A stretch of DNA of 64,000 nucleotides from Holothuria scabra. Lineage: Eukaryota > Echinodermata > Holothuroidea > Aspidochirotida > Holothuriidae. The DNA lies in the NCBI GenBank assembly GCA_037179385.1, contig CM074195.1, positions 27,240,087 to 27,304,086 on the forward strand, written 5' to 3'. A program made the translations under genes and the position numbers. Below the pieces are notes generated by a model that had not been told where the DNA came from, ran no database searches, and saw only the letters and a program-made list of their open reading frames with translations. Position 1 is the stretch's first letter. Every line of letters starts with the position of its first letter. This document shows positions 41,112 through 55,347 of this stretch, in pieces.

Positions 41112-44100
41112 AAAATTTTCACTTGAAACTTAAGTTCTGCTGAACTCAAGATGCCATTCTGGGTGTCTGGTGAGGTATATCTGATATTTCTTGCAGAATG
41201 CTTGAGATGTTTCTTTATGGTGTCATCATTTCTCCCTAAAGTTTCAAGGATCTCCATTAAAAGACCCTTGGTCAATGACTCACCTCTTCCATCATGTCCC
41301 CTCAAGATATCCTCAGTATATATTGCTTTTGATCATTACTAGTTGGCGGTGTATTTCACTATTTTCAATTTTTCATTAATAATTAAGCCACTGCTAAAAG
41401 GCAACAAACTGTGTGTAAACACTGTCTAGAAAAGAAGAAAGTAAGATTTCCCTCAACGGCAACTAAAGCAAATGTTAAATGATTGTGGTTTTTCACAAAT
41501 TTTACACTCCCGGACATTGATCAGTGAAACAGCCCCATTTTACTATTTGTAGTGGAATTTTCCCCTATTTTCCCTGAAATTCAGAAATTTAATTCGATTC
41601 TTTTAATATCATATGTCCTTTAGTAGATCACTACTCGAATGCTTAACGGTAATTGTATTTGGAACATTGTATGTAGCCTAACTAATTATCCCTGCCAGCC
41701 AGGAATATTTGATCGGTCCTTTGACGGTCCATTGTCGGCTCATCGTGGGAAAAATGTGTGGGTCTATGGTTCGCTGACGGGCGAGAGGTATTGATTGGCA
41801 AAAACTCTGTACCCATCATGCACTTTTCACAGTGTCAAGCCAGCGGACCTCCGATGGTTCTCCTTCGGTCAAATGGCCCCCGACAGACCGCCTGCTTACA
41901 GGGTATGATGCATCAATATACTGTGGGCCTACGTGGCATTTGGTTGTTTAGTTTCGGCGATCGATCGATCAACTATCGATTTTGGGTGATTGTAGTGCTA
42001 TATGCTATTACAGTGTTGACGCCTACGTCACTGATTGGCATTAGTTGGCATTGTGTGTGTGTGTTTTTTTTTTTTTTTTTTTGGTTTTTTTGTTTTGTTT
42101 CTCTTTGAGCCCTGCATGCGCCATGAGCGCTTTTTGCGGATGTGTGCGCATTTTAAATTTCCATTATTATTTTTATTATTATTAATTGGTTGGCATAGAG
42201 CATGCGCAATAACTCATGGGTGTATATTTGGTGTTGCGCGTGTTAACGCTTGCGTGGTTGCATGCAGAGAGTAGACAAACTGGAACCTACCGTCCATTGT
42301 GACGACAGTGTAAGCGCGCCCACTGAGCTATATAGCAGCTCAGTGAGAGCGCCTTACCAACTCTTTTGACGCCCAGCTGTGATAGCATTTGTTGTAACAC
42401 TGATTGAGTCTATTGAAAAAGTATTCGCGTTCAGCGTGCGTGCACCGTTGGACATCAACAGAAATGCGGAACGAACCCTGGAATATGTATACTAATTGTA
42501 CAGTATGACTCTTGAAGTGCATAGGGCCAGCCGAGGCCAATGCGACGAAAGTACCTTTTACTTTCGTAATTTATTTATTTATTTTTCATTCATTTTTTTT
42601 TTTATTTTGCGGGCATGAACAGGGGGCCATGGCCCCCTTGTGCCCTCCTGTCTACGCCAGTGGTAAGACTAGGCTAGGAGAATTGATACTGTTTGGAGTA
42701 AACCTGAGATTTTAGGCGACAGGCTTCCCAAATGTTTCCCGATTTTATATCTCTGTGATAATTGTGAAATATGTTACCCTGGCCTGATTATGATCATATA
42801 CTTTTGTGCCAGTGTTTTCCGGTAAATGCTTGAAAGAATTTGGATATTCTACCATTTCGGGTATTGTGTTGTGAAAAAGTCTGAAGTAAAAACTAATAGG
42901 CTCACGAATAATACTTTTGCGCTGCCCGGAGGTGTAGCAAATTTTTGGAATCTTTGCTTTTCATGAATTCTAGTACCGCGATTTATGGCGGGTTTTTTTC
43001 AGATTGCGGGCACGTCAAGGAATTTTCGGGAAAAAAAACTATGCCATTTTTTTAAACCCCAGTGGTTATTTGATTTTTTGCAAATCCTTGTACTAATTTT
43101 TCCAATTTCCCGCCACATTTTAGAATGTGTGGATTTATTGGAGGGTAGGGGGGGTGGCAGGGCGGGGAGGGACAGACTTTCCCCTTGCCCCCAATCCCTA
43201 GCTCGTACGCCAATGGAGATATCCTATCTAGGGTACATGGTCGGTGACATGGAATTTTCAGTTGGGTCAAATTCTTCTCCATTCTTTTTCTAAAGTACTC
43301 CCGGCCCTCTGGCAAAGGGTCGTTCGGCGAAACCAAAACTTACACTGACTCCTTCCCGAAGAAGCTATATTACGATTATTCACGATTATCCACATGGCTG
43401 ATGTGCCACTGTATAGATAGTTGTAGTTCCAGAGCAGTCACTTCATATACACTTGAATGCCTTATCTGAGTTAGTGCTGTTAAAGTTTGATAATATCTTC
43501 CAAAATCAAAGCAATTTGACAATTACCATACACCGTTTGGGTCCTGTCAAACCCAGATTCAGCCGTCCATCGCGCACAAGAAATGTGAAACATGTTATTA
43601 TCATCATGAGTACCACTCCGAACTTAGTTTCTATTTACATCGCTGTGAACTGTTCACCGGTAAGACATGACATGAATATTAAAACATTGATCAACTCATT
43701 ACTCATTAATATGAAGTGGTTGCCAGAGGGGTGCGATTTATCACTTCCCCTGACAAGTCACTACCGTAGACCCCCGAGGTTGTTATGTTCTTCTACAAGC
43801 TAGCAGTAGCTGTACGATTTTAATCTGTGTACATAACGATGGATGGGGCTGAAACAATCCATGGTCAACGATAAACTTAAAGTTAATCTAGAAATTAGAA
43901 TTAACGGGATCCGTTGGCACACTTAGATTTTGTTACTTAGCCTAATCCTTGGAGGCTTACAAGCTAGTTCGGGAAAATAGCTTTCTGCTCACTTTGAGTG
44001 TAACAATAAATGGACAATGAGTACCTTGTAGCCTTCTACACTTAACAGACTGCTTTTCTCACAGGATATCCTGTGTGATCGAGCCACCATCAGGCCTCTT

Positions 44101-45362
44101 TAGTGGCGTGCGAAGGGGAGACCATTGGGCCATGCCCCCTTCACAGATGCCATTTTTCTTTGTTCCTAAAAATACGTAGTCTAACTTTATCAACACAAGT
44201 TTTACTTCAAAAGATAGCATATGTGGCATCAGATTGCTTATAAGGACACCCAAAAAAAAAATTCAAAGGGGAAGGATTGTCCCTGCAAGGTCTTTCAGTG
44301 ATGCCAATTTTTTTTTTTTTTTTTTTAATTCCTACAAATAGACCGAGGCAAATTCTGTCAAATTCCAATTTTTACTTAGAAAAGGTAGACTCTGTTTCCC
44401 ACTGGTGGCATCCATCAAAAAACTTCATGCTTAGATTCTCTTTACAAGCATAAATACGCTATTTTGACCATCTGAGGGGTCTGATTTTTCGAAATTTTCT
44501 TTACGCTTCGCGCCAACCAATGGTGGCGCTTCGCTCGTTCTTTTGGGCAAAATAACATATTTGGGGTAAAATTAGCTCTTAGCTCTCTGATCACTTTGCA
44601 GTTTGCGAACATATTTTGAACTGAGCATTTTATTGCAAACGACAAAAGAAGAAAGCGACTGGCTAGATTCTTCGTATAAGCCTCGAAAATGCTATTTCCG
44701 GCCATCTAAGGGGTCTAATTTTTCCAAATTTTCTCTACGCTCCGCGCCAACCAATAGTGGCGCTCCGCTAAGATAATCTTAATGACAAAATAACATTTTG
44801 TGGTCAAGAAAAACCACAAATACCGATCAATGCTCTTTTATTTTGACTCCTAAAAGTGTGCAAATTTAATGACAAGTTTTTCTTCGTAAGGTAGCATAAA
44901 TGGCATAAAAAGAAATGCATGTCAAGGCACAAAAGTTTCAGTTTCATCCTCATGAACCACCACAATTCAACTTTTAACACTGTTCCTGTCAAAGTGGAAA
45001 ATCTTGCACCATTTTGCATGTAGGCTCCTTGAAAACGTCAAAAATTTCCGGACACCCTTCCCCTTGACCATACTGCATGCCCTTCCCCCTTCAGAGAAAT
45101 CCTGCGTACGCCACTGCGTTAGTACATACAAATAAACCAGATATTGTTTACCAAAATAATATACTTTGTTATTTCCGATTGCTCTATGTTATACTTAAAA
45201 ATTAAAATGCAGGTAATATTACAAAATGACATGGTAATGTGGTTATAAGTAAGTTTGCATATTTTGTATGAAATACATACACATTGACTGGGAAAAGTTT
45301 TGGGGAAATTTCATACCTTTGCCCCCCCCCCCCCCCTGGAAAAAATCCTAGCTACGCCACTG
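41112..45362. mobile_element. Right part of the 7.95-kb hAT-like element (unit 2)
   Basis: Ends in tagctacgccactg at 45362, followed by cgcaacat as at 35353. It has no left end of its own. Confidence 0.8.
41132..41332 (-). pseudogene. hAT transposase fragment (unit 2)
   Basis: Same peptide as in unit 1, followed by the frame KFQVKIFKS and a stop, because the preceding unit's end (attaagatttg) is joined here instead of the original upstream DNA. Confidence 0.6.
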
Positions 45363-47752
45363 CGCAACATATCTCTGGATCAGTGAAAAATTAATTCTCT
45401 GGAGAGGAATACCTATTTTTCCGATTAAACAAAATCCTAACCAATGGAGTTGCTACTCAGGGTCAGGGGGGCCACTGGCTCTTAAGAGTGGAAAATTCGG
45501 AAATCTGCCTTTTGTGACACCATGCAATTCGAGTGTCTGGATTTTCCCACTGTTTATCTTAGTCAAACGGTGAAATTCCGAATTCACTCCAACCGCAAGG
45601 AGCTCAAAATTTTCCACGAGCTTCACGCAGCGCAACTTGCAGTTTATAATGCAGTAGTATTATTCATAGAATCAGTTAATTCGGTTAACTTTTTCCGAGG
45701 GTCTGGAAATGACAAAATCACCAGATCATTAAGTGACATCAGCAACTCGCCGTAGTCACGGTGCTATTTTCATGAATTTTCTTTTTTACTAGCTATTTTC
45801 ATGAATTTTCTTTTTTACTAGAAATTCCGAATTCTCTCCACTTGAGTAAGAACTCCATTTTTGCATTTTTTGTTTCAGAATGCAAAATTTTACGCGCGTT
45901 TTGTGCGTCACAACTTGGCAGTTTCTAATGCAGTGGTGCTCGTTCATAAATTAGTTTGGTAATCTTTTCCGAACTCTGAAAATTACAAAATCACCAGATT
46001 ACCAAAGTGACATCCGCAACTACAGTTCTACAGTACTTTCATGAATTTTTACATAAAATTCGATGATATTTTCTCCAATATAAGCTCAGGACTTTTAAAA
46101 TGTGGTCGGAGAGCCTAAATCTGTGGCCTTAAACCACATTGTGTAGCTAGCTTGTTCGATCTTTGGTCGCAGTACTGTGCAATCTCAGACTTGTCAATAA
46201 GAAATACAAATTCTTCAATAATTCCCGAACTTTTCACATTTTCTTTCAAAGGAAACCCAGAATCCAAAAATTTCTCAGTCCAATGCAAGCTCCATCTTTT
46301 CAAATGTTAGTTACGGTCTAAGAGAAATGGTTTGCACACCCCCCCCCCACCCCCAACCCCCCGAAAAATGTCTAGCTACACCACTGCTCCTAGCTGAGAA
46401 AACTTGTGGGGGAAAGTGGGGAGGAAAATCTGCTAAACAATATTTTAATCACATCCACCCTGAAAAGACAGTACCCAGAGATTTGCTAAAACGCCATGGT
46501 TTTTGTGAGCTTCTTTATTTGGACCCCACAGGGTAGGTCCACTGCGCAGAAGGTGTACGTCAAGACTTTCAATACTGAGAGCACAGTACAGTCATACCAC
46601 CCCCTAAATCAAATTATACTAATCCAGGGTTTAGTTGATTTTTCACTCAGAGATGAAGCACCTTATCTTCACAGCGATTCTCCTTTCATTCCGTTGGCAT
46701 CATCATCATCCGTGTGACGTAAAAAAAAGCTCTACTCAAATCAACTACCACTAATTAAGAGCCTAAAGCCCGACTTTTGGGTCGTAAGTCGGGTTTCTAC
46801 TAGATGATCGCACTTACAGATTATTGTCAATCCAAAGTGAAAAAAAATAAAAATATGATACAGTCCAAGCCCTTGGGGTGGTTACAAACTGTGGGTGCTA
46901 ACATCAAGATAAAACACCGACTCTAAGCCCAAAAGGTCGGGTTTTAGACTGTTTAGTTGTGTGCGATTTGAGTGAGAGATATTTCACGAAATATCGGTAT
47001 TTCCCTGGACACACTAGGATCCAAGGCTTACTCGGAATTCAACCGCTAAGGCAAATACTTATTTGTCACTCAAAGGAATGCTGAAGTCTTCGAACTTCCG
47101 GAGGCCAAGGCCCTATATGTTCCACGCGATGGGTTTTGCCCTGGACCCCACCCCCTCTGAAGTCTGCCCTTCACCCTCAGTTCCGCGCTACGTATAAAAC
47201 CTCGGGAAGTCTCCTTCCACAACTTTTTTCTTCTGTCCTTATTCCCCGGCCAGAAGTATCCAACGAAATTGGAAATTTGTCTGCTAATCTTTTGCCTTTT
47301 TACAAATATATATAAATCTGAAGCTTACATTGGAGAAAAATTGAACGAAGGAGAAAAGAATAATAATTTTGTAAGCATGCATATTTCTGTTAAGTATTGT
47401 TCTATCAAAACACTATCTAGGCGAGCACCACCATTTTTTGGGGCGGAGCGTACAGAAATTTTTAAAAAAAAAATCGAACCCCTCAAACAACCGGAAATGG
47501 CATTTCTCAGACTTGTTAGTAGAAATGAAAAAATCGTGTCTGAGCTTCCCTTTGCACTAAAAGTTTATTTCAATAGAAAAACAAAACAGTTTACTATTTG
47601 ATCTGAAAATTACCAGATTTAGGTACCACTACGCAGGCGCGGATCTGGAGTGGGTTTTACGGCCTCAGCCCTCCCTTTTACGCCACATCATCAATGGAAC
47701 ATATGGGAAATTTGCAATGCAACTCCCTCACACCCCTGTGCCCTCTTAGGTC

Positions 47753-50381
47753 CAGGGACGTCGATTATGGGGGGGGGGCGGCAGGGGGACATGTCCCTCC
47801 ACTTTTTTGAATGAAGGGGACACTAACGTAAAAGTCAATCCCACTTTTTGTGACCTGAAACTTAACAGTTAGGTACTACTAGAATACTATACATGTAGGT
47901 TATGAAAGATGTGCTCTGCCGACTACGATCGATTTCTGTATCAATAATTACACGTTTATACTTTGCGAATCCCTCAAATTTTTGCACGCTCCGAGCGCTT
48001 GCGATCTCATTGATGTTCTTTTTTTTTACTTGCATATCAAACATTATTTATCTGTCTCTATGATTATGTCCATTGTTCGAGTGCATAGGGTAGCAGATGT
48101 GGTTATGAAGGAGCGCAACATTTATAGGAATTTGAAGAAGATGAATCGTCCCCTGCTATGTCATGAAATTTGTTATCTTTAGTGAATGACTAGCCTGGCA
48201 GGCTTAACACATTTTAAGGAAAATGTCTCGGTGGACATTCTGCATGCAACTTTTTCAGAAAAATAAGTGAGTTCAAATGTAAAGTTTCGACACGAGCACA
48301 TCACACATTCATATAGCGATTCGATCATTTCGTATTTAGACCAATTACAGGTGCGGATCCACACATTCCAAAAAGGGGAAAGCAGGGAGTGCGAGGGAGT
48401 TGCACCGCTAATTTCCCATATGTTTCGTTGTTCATGCCGACGAAAAAGGGAGGGGTGATGCCGTAAAAGCCTCCCCTGAATCCGCGCCTTCATTTTTAGA
48501 GAAGTTAAATCACACAGAATTTTGCTAGATTAGAGACTTCAATCTGGATTTAGAGGTACACCTCCATCTTCTGTCTGCAGATAGTGTATGATGCGGTGTC
48601 GTTCTAATTCGACAGGATATACTTTTACGTCTTTTGTATCAACAATCTTGCAAAAGGAGGACTATGCAACGGTGTTTCAGTAACACCAGTGGTTGCCATT
48701 CTCCTCGATCTGTGATTTTCCTGCAGTAGATTGAAGTGTGCTTTGATCAGTTTATGAATTTTACCTTCTTTCATCAAAAATGGTTCCTTACTATTAGAAC
48801 TTTTGTAAAAATCCTTCGCAAACTATCACATTTTTCGCTGTGATTCCATTTACTTATAGAGTGTACCCGGTATTTAAATTCACATAGACCGTATATAGTC
48901 CGTTGAAGTAATTACCCACACTTTCAAGACAATGTTTTGAACATTTTGGAGTTTCCTAGTAACTCAATATATTTAAACATTTAGCATCAGTCTGTATCTG
49001 GGCTCCCTTTTCTCAGACACCCAGTGACGTAGCTACAGGGGACAATCGGCCGTGAAGAAATGAAGAATTCGGAAATTTGCCATTTGTGAAACCAGTCTTC
49101 AATGTGATTTTGACAGGTCATGAAATTCCGAAATTCCAAATTCTCTCCAACAAGAGCTCCATATTTGTCATTAGTTGTTCAAAAAAGCAAAATTTTGGGT
49201 GCGCTACGTGCGCCACAAATTGCAGTTCCTTAGCAGACGTGCTCGCTAAAACATTCAATATAGTAAATTTTTGCGAGCTCTGGAGGTGACAAAATGACAA
49301 AATCGGATATTTGCTACACGTGACACCAGATCAAGTGACAACGGTAACTACGTTGCCATTTTTATAAAGTTTCTTTCATAAAAATTAATTTTCTCCAATA
49401 TAGCTCTTGACTAAAACAATTTTGTCGGAGAGCCTCATTTCGTAGGCGTTGGATAACATTATTGTTATGTAGTATGGTGAACTCTCCATGACTTTTAGCA
49501 GACGCCATCTTGTTGTTTACGAGCAACTCTCCCTTTCTTTTGTTCTAGATTCCCAGGGCCTCTCCTGTTTACCGTCACGTATGACCGATGAACGCCGGAG
49601 TTTACATCGCCAATAGTTCCACGTGCACACTGTAACCCATATATTCAAGGTGTGGCCTATTTCACCCTCTGCAGCCTCCTCATTGGTCATTTAAATCAGC
49701 ACACTCATTTACTTCGTTGCGTCATAACTTTTGACCAATCAGGGGACTGCAGGTGTTCCGATCTCTCACGAGGTTTCCAAGACCGAGCCCTCGAGCTGGT
49801 CACTCGTGCCGTAGACACTGAAGGATAAACATGTATTCACTTTGTATATATCTCAGAAATCATATTAGGCCAACCGAATAAATTAAAACTTGATCTTGTT
49901 TTGAACTCAATCAACGAATAAAATCATTTCAAATCAACTGGAACTCTCTGCATCATTTTTGTCTGGAGCTACACCTCAAGATCCCGTACGACAACAACTT
50001 ATTTAACATTATGTAGCAACAACGATCTTTGGTCGCCGCTTAATCTCAGATTTGCCAACAGGAAATACAAATTCTTCAGTAATCCCCCTTTTCAATTTTC
50101 ATTACAGGAAACTCAGAATCCAAACTTTTGTGCTATACAAGCTCCATATTTCCAAATATTCGAAAAAGGACAAAAGTTTCAGCGGGCTCCGCCCGCCGCA
50201 AATTACGTACCTAGTACAGTGGTGTATACAGTCTAAAAAATCGTAAAATTTGGATGCTTACCCACCCCCCGTAAAAAAAAGGGTGTAGCTACACCGCTGT
50301 GTACACCTTACTAGGACAGGAGAAAATTCGGCTAGATCTCCCCTCCCCCCACACACTTTTGAAATCAAATCGACGCCCCTG
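47753..50381. mobile_element. 2.63-kb hAT-like element, unit 2
   Basis: Same ends, target duplication (cttaggtc) and contents as in unit 1; differs by homopolymer lengths and a few bases. Confidence 0.85.
49463..50008 (+). mobile_element. Solo LTR (unit 2)
   Basis: Same 546-bp LTR with the same flanking ttat. Confidence 0.75.
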
Positions 50382-51105
50382 CTTAGGTCAGAACCCTTTT
50401 GGAATGTCTGGGTCCGCGCCAGGTACCATTAGATAAGGAAATGATACTGTCTCTTTTCGGGATACAACCGGATTGACAACTTGCTAATGCTTTTTACTCT
50501 GTTGTTTCTCTTTGCTGTATTCCTATAAAGGCCCACTGAATGAATGAAATTTCCTATATCACTGCCCGAACTCCCGACTGTAAAGGAATTTACTTCCAAC
50601 CTCTTTGAAAATATGTCACCGTGCAAGGTGGGCAAGGTGGTTTAAATGAATTTTCAGTCAGTTGGCTGTCGAGGCAGGACAGATGGCAAACCATTGACCA
50701 CGTATGTACTTGATCGACCCATCGTCCGTCGGTGGAATTCCAGAACCTTTTAAGCCTTCGCTAGAACATTTTACCATTTCGGACAAAGTTTTTGCAAGTC
50801 TAGACTACATTATGTTCAAAGTGGAACTGAGACAAAACATTTCCATAAACCGTCGGGGTGTGCTGCAAATCTTTGAGACCATTTTATATTTGTGATATTT
50901 TACCATGGAAGTACTCCTCGGACCTCCATGATTTTAGTTTAAATAAAGCGTTTCTCAGGCAATATTTGTGGAAATTTAGAAGCAGTCTGCCCCGTTTTGT
51001 AAGCCTACGCCTAGTACATTGAAGGAATTTAATGGCATTAAGCTTGAAAACTGAAAAATTGGAGTCTTTAGTATTGAAGATCAATCTGCCCAAAATTAAG
51101 ATTTG

Positions 51106-54100
51106 AAAATTTTCACTTGAAACTTAAGTTCTGCTGAACTCAAGATGCCATTCTGGGTGTCTGGTGAGGTATATCTGATATTTCTTGCAGAATGCTTGAG
51201 ATGTTTCTTTATGGTGTCATCATTTCTCCCTAAAGTTTCAAGGATCTCCATTAAAAGACCCTTGGTCAATGACTCACCTCTTCCATCATGTCCCCTCAAG
51301 ATATCCTCAGTATATATTGCTTTTGATCATTACTAGTTGGCGGTGTATTTCACTATTTTCAATTTTTCATTAATAATTAAGCCACTGCTAAAAGGCAACA
51401 AACTGTGTGTAAACACTGTCTAGAAAAGAAGAAAGTAAGATTTCCCTCAACGGCAACTAAAGCAAATGTTAAATGATTGTGGTTTTTCACAAATTTTACA
51501 CTCCCGGACATTGATCAGTGAAACAGCCCCATTTTACTATTTGTAGTGGAATTTTCCCCTATTTTCCCTGAAATTCAGAAATTTAATTCGATTCTTTTAA
51601 TATCATATGTCCTTTAGTAGATCACTACTCGAATGCTTAACGGTAATTGTATTTGGAACATTGTATGTAGCCTAACTAATTATCCCTGCCAGCCAGGAAT
51701 ATTTGATCGGTCCTTTGACGGTCCATTGTCGGCTCATCGTGGGAAAAATGTGTGGGTCTATGGTTCGCTGACGGGCGAGAGGTATTGATTGGCAAAAACT
51801 CTGTACCCATCATGCACTTTTCACAGTGTCAAGCCAGCGGACCTCCGATGGTTCTCCTTCGGTCAAATGGCCCCCGACAGACCGCCTGCTTACAGGGTAT
51901 GATGCATCAATATACTGTGGGCCTACGTGGCATTTGGTTGTTTAGTTTCGGCGATCGATCGATCAACTATCGATTTTGGGTGATTGTAGTGCTATATGCT
52001 ATTACAGTGTTGACGCCTACGTCACTGATTGGCATTAGTTGGCATTGTGTGTGTGTGTTTTTTTTTTTTTTTTTTGGTTTTTTTTTTGTTTTGTTTCTCT
52101 TTGAGCCCTGCATGCGCCATGAGCGCTTTTTGCGGATGTGTGCGCATTTTAAATTTCCATTATTATTTTTATTATTATTAATTGGTTGGCATAGAGCATG
52201 CGCAATAACTCATGGGTGTATATTTGGTGTTGCGCGTGTTAACGCTTGCGTGGTTGCATGCAGAGAGTAGACAAACTGGAACCTACCGTCCATTGTGACG
52301 ACAGTGTAAGCGCGCCCACTGAGCTATATAGCAGCTCAGTGAGAGCGCCTTACCAACTCTTTTGACGCCCAGCTGTGATAGCATTTGTTGTAACACTGAT
52401 TGAGTCTATTGAAAAAGTATTCGCGTTCAGCGTGCGTGCACCGTTGGACATCAACAGAAATGCGGAACGAACCCTGGAATATGTATACTAATTGTACAGT
52501 ATGACTCTTGAAGTGCATAGGGCCAGCCGAGGCCAATGCGACGAAAGTACCTTTTACTTTCGTAATTTATTTATTTATTTTTCCTTCTTTTTTTCTATTT
52601 TGCGGGCATGAACAGGGGGCCATGGCCCCCTTGTGCCCTCCTGTCTACGCCAGTGGTAAGACTAGGCTAGGAGAATTGATACTGTTTGGAGTAAACCTGA
52701 GATTTTAGGCGACAGGCTTCCCAAATGTTTCCCGATTTTATATCTCTGTGATAATTGTGAAATATGTTACCCTGGCCTGATTATGATCATATACTTTTGT
52801 GCCAGTGTTTTCCGGTAAATGCTTGAAAGAATTTGGATATTCTACCATTTCGGGTATTGTGTTGTGAAAAAGTCTGAAGTAAAAACTAATAGGCTCACGA
52901 ATAATACTTTTGCGCTGCCCGGAGGTGTAGCAAATTTTTGGAATCTTTGCTTTTCATGAATTCTAGTACCGCGATTTATGGCGGGTTTTTTTCAGATTGC
53001 GGGCACGTCAAGGAATTTTCGGGAAAAAAAACTATGCCATTTTTTTAAACCCCAGTGGTTATTTGATTTTTTGCAAATCCTTGTACTAATTTTTCCAATT
53101 TCCCGCCACATTTTAGAATGTGTGGATTTTTTGGAGGGGGGTGGGGGTGGGTGGGCGGGGAGGGACAGACTTTCCCTTGCCCCCAATCCCTAGCTCGTAC
53201 GCCAATGGAGATATCCTATCTAGGGTACATGGTCGGTGACATGGAATTTTCAGTTGGGTCAAATTCTTCTCCATTCTTTTTCTAAAGTACTCCCGGCCCT
53301 CTGGCAAAGGGTCGTTCGGCGAAACCAAAACTTACACTGACTCCTTCCCGAAGAAGCTATATTACGATTATTCACGATTATCCACATGGCTGATGTGCCA
53401 CTGTATAGATAGTTGTAGTTCCAGAGCAGTCACTTCATATACACTTGAATGCCTTATCTGAGTTAGTGCTGTTAAAGTTTGATAATATCTTCCAAAATCA
53501 AAGCAATTTGACAATTACCATACACCGTTTGGGTCCTGTCAAACCCAGATTCAGCCGTCCATCGCGCACAAGAAATGTGAAACATGTTATTATCATCATG
53601 AGTTACCACTCCGAACTTAGTTTCTATTTACATCGCTGTGAACTGTTCACCGGTAAGACATGACATGAATATTAAAACATTGATCAACTCATTACTCATT
53701 AATATGAAGTGGTTGCCAGAGGGGTGCGATTTATCACTTCCCCTGACAAGTCACTACCGTAGACCCCGAGGTTGTTATGTTCTTCTACAAGCTAGCAGTA
53801 GCTGTACGATTTTAATCTGTGTACATAACGATGGATGGGGCTGAAACAATCCATGGTCAACGATAAACTTAAAGTTAATCTAGAAATTAGAATTAACGGG
53901 ATCCGTTGGCACACTTAGATTTTGTTACTTAGCCTAATCCTTGGAGGCTTACAAGCTAGTTCGGGAAAATAGCTTTCTGCTCACTTTGAGTGTAACAATA
54001 AATGGACAATGAGTACCTTGTAGCCTTCTACACTTAACAGACTGCTTTTCTCACAGGATATCCTGTGTGATCGAGCCACCATCAGGCCTCTTTAGTGGCG

Positions 54101-55347
54101 TGCGAAGGGAGACCATTGGGCCATGCCCCCTTCACAGATGCCATTTTTCTTTGTTCCTAAAAATACGTAGTCTAACTTTATCAACACAAGTTTTACTTCA
54201 AAAGATAGCATATGTGGCATCAGATTGCTTATAAGGACACCCAAAAAAAATTCAAAGGGGAAGGATTGTCCCTGCAAGGTCTTTCAGTGATGCCAATTTT
54301 TTTTTTTTTAATTCCTACAAATAGACCGAGGCAAATTCTGTCAAATTCCAATTTTTACTTAGAAAAGGTAGACTCTGTTTCCCACTGGTGGCATCCATCA
54401 AAAAACTTCATGCTTAGATTCTCTTTACAAGCATAAATACGCTATTTTGACCATCTGAGGGGTCTGATTTTTCGAAATTTTCTTTACGCTTCGCGCCAAC
54501 CAATGGTGGCGCTTCGCTCGTTCTTTTGGGCAAAATAACATATTTGGGGTAAAATTAGCTCTTAGCTCTCTGATCACTTTGCAGTTTGCGAACATATTTT
54601 GAACTGAGCATTTTATTGCAAACGACAAAAGAAGAAAGCGACTGGCTAGATTCTTCGTATAAGCCTCGAAAATGCTATTTCCGGCCATCTAAGGGGTCTA
54701 ATTTTTCCAAATTTTCTCTACGCTCCGCGCCAACCAATAGTGGCGCTCCGCTAAGATAATCTTAATGACAAAATAACATTTTGTGGTCAAGAAAAACCAC
54801 AAATACCGATCAATGCTCTTTTATTTTGACTCCTAAAAGTGTGCAAATTTAATGACAAGTTTTTCTTCGTAAGGTAGCATAAATGGCATAAAAAGAAATG
54901 CATGTCAAGGCACAAAAGTTTCAGTTTCATCCTCATGAACCACCACAATTCAACTTTTAACACTGTTCCTGTCAAAGTGGAAAATCTTGCACCATTTTGC
55001 ATGTAGGCTCCTTGAAAACGTCAAAAATTTCCGGACACCCCTCCCCTTGACCATACTGCATGCCCTTCCCCCTTCAGAGAAATCCTGCGTACGCCACTGC
55101 GTTAGTACATACAAATAAACCAGATATTGTTTACCAAAATAATATACTTTGTTATTTCCGATTGCTCTATGTTATACTTAAAAATTAAAATGCAGGTAAT
55201 ATTACAAAATGACATGGTAATGTGGTTATAAGTAAGTTTGCATATTTTGTATGAAATACATACACATTGACTGGGAAAAGTTTTGGGGAAATTTCATACC
55301 TTTGCCCCCCCCCCCCCCCCCTGGAAAAAATCCTAGCTACGCCACTG
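51106..55347. mobile_element. Right part of the 7.95-kb hAT-like element (unit 3)
   Basis: Ends in tagctacgccactg at 55347, followed by cgcaacat. The C run before this end is about 12, 15 and 17 bases long in units 1, 2 and 3. Confidence 0.8.
51126..51326 (-). pseudogene. hAT transposase fragment (unit 3)
   Basis: Identical in reading to the unit 2 copy, including the junction stop. Confidence 0.6.

Larger units (their letters stand above)
41112..51105. repeat. Tandem 10-kb repeat, unit 2
   Basis: 9,994 bp, in direct orientation directly after unit 1. Differences from unit 1 are scattered substitutions, homopolymer changes, a 29-bp tandem duplication at 45763-45820 and a shorter cat run at 46700. 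Confidence 0.97.
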
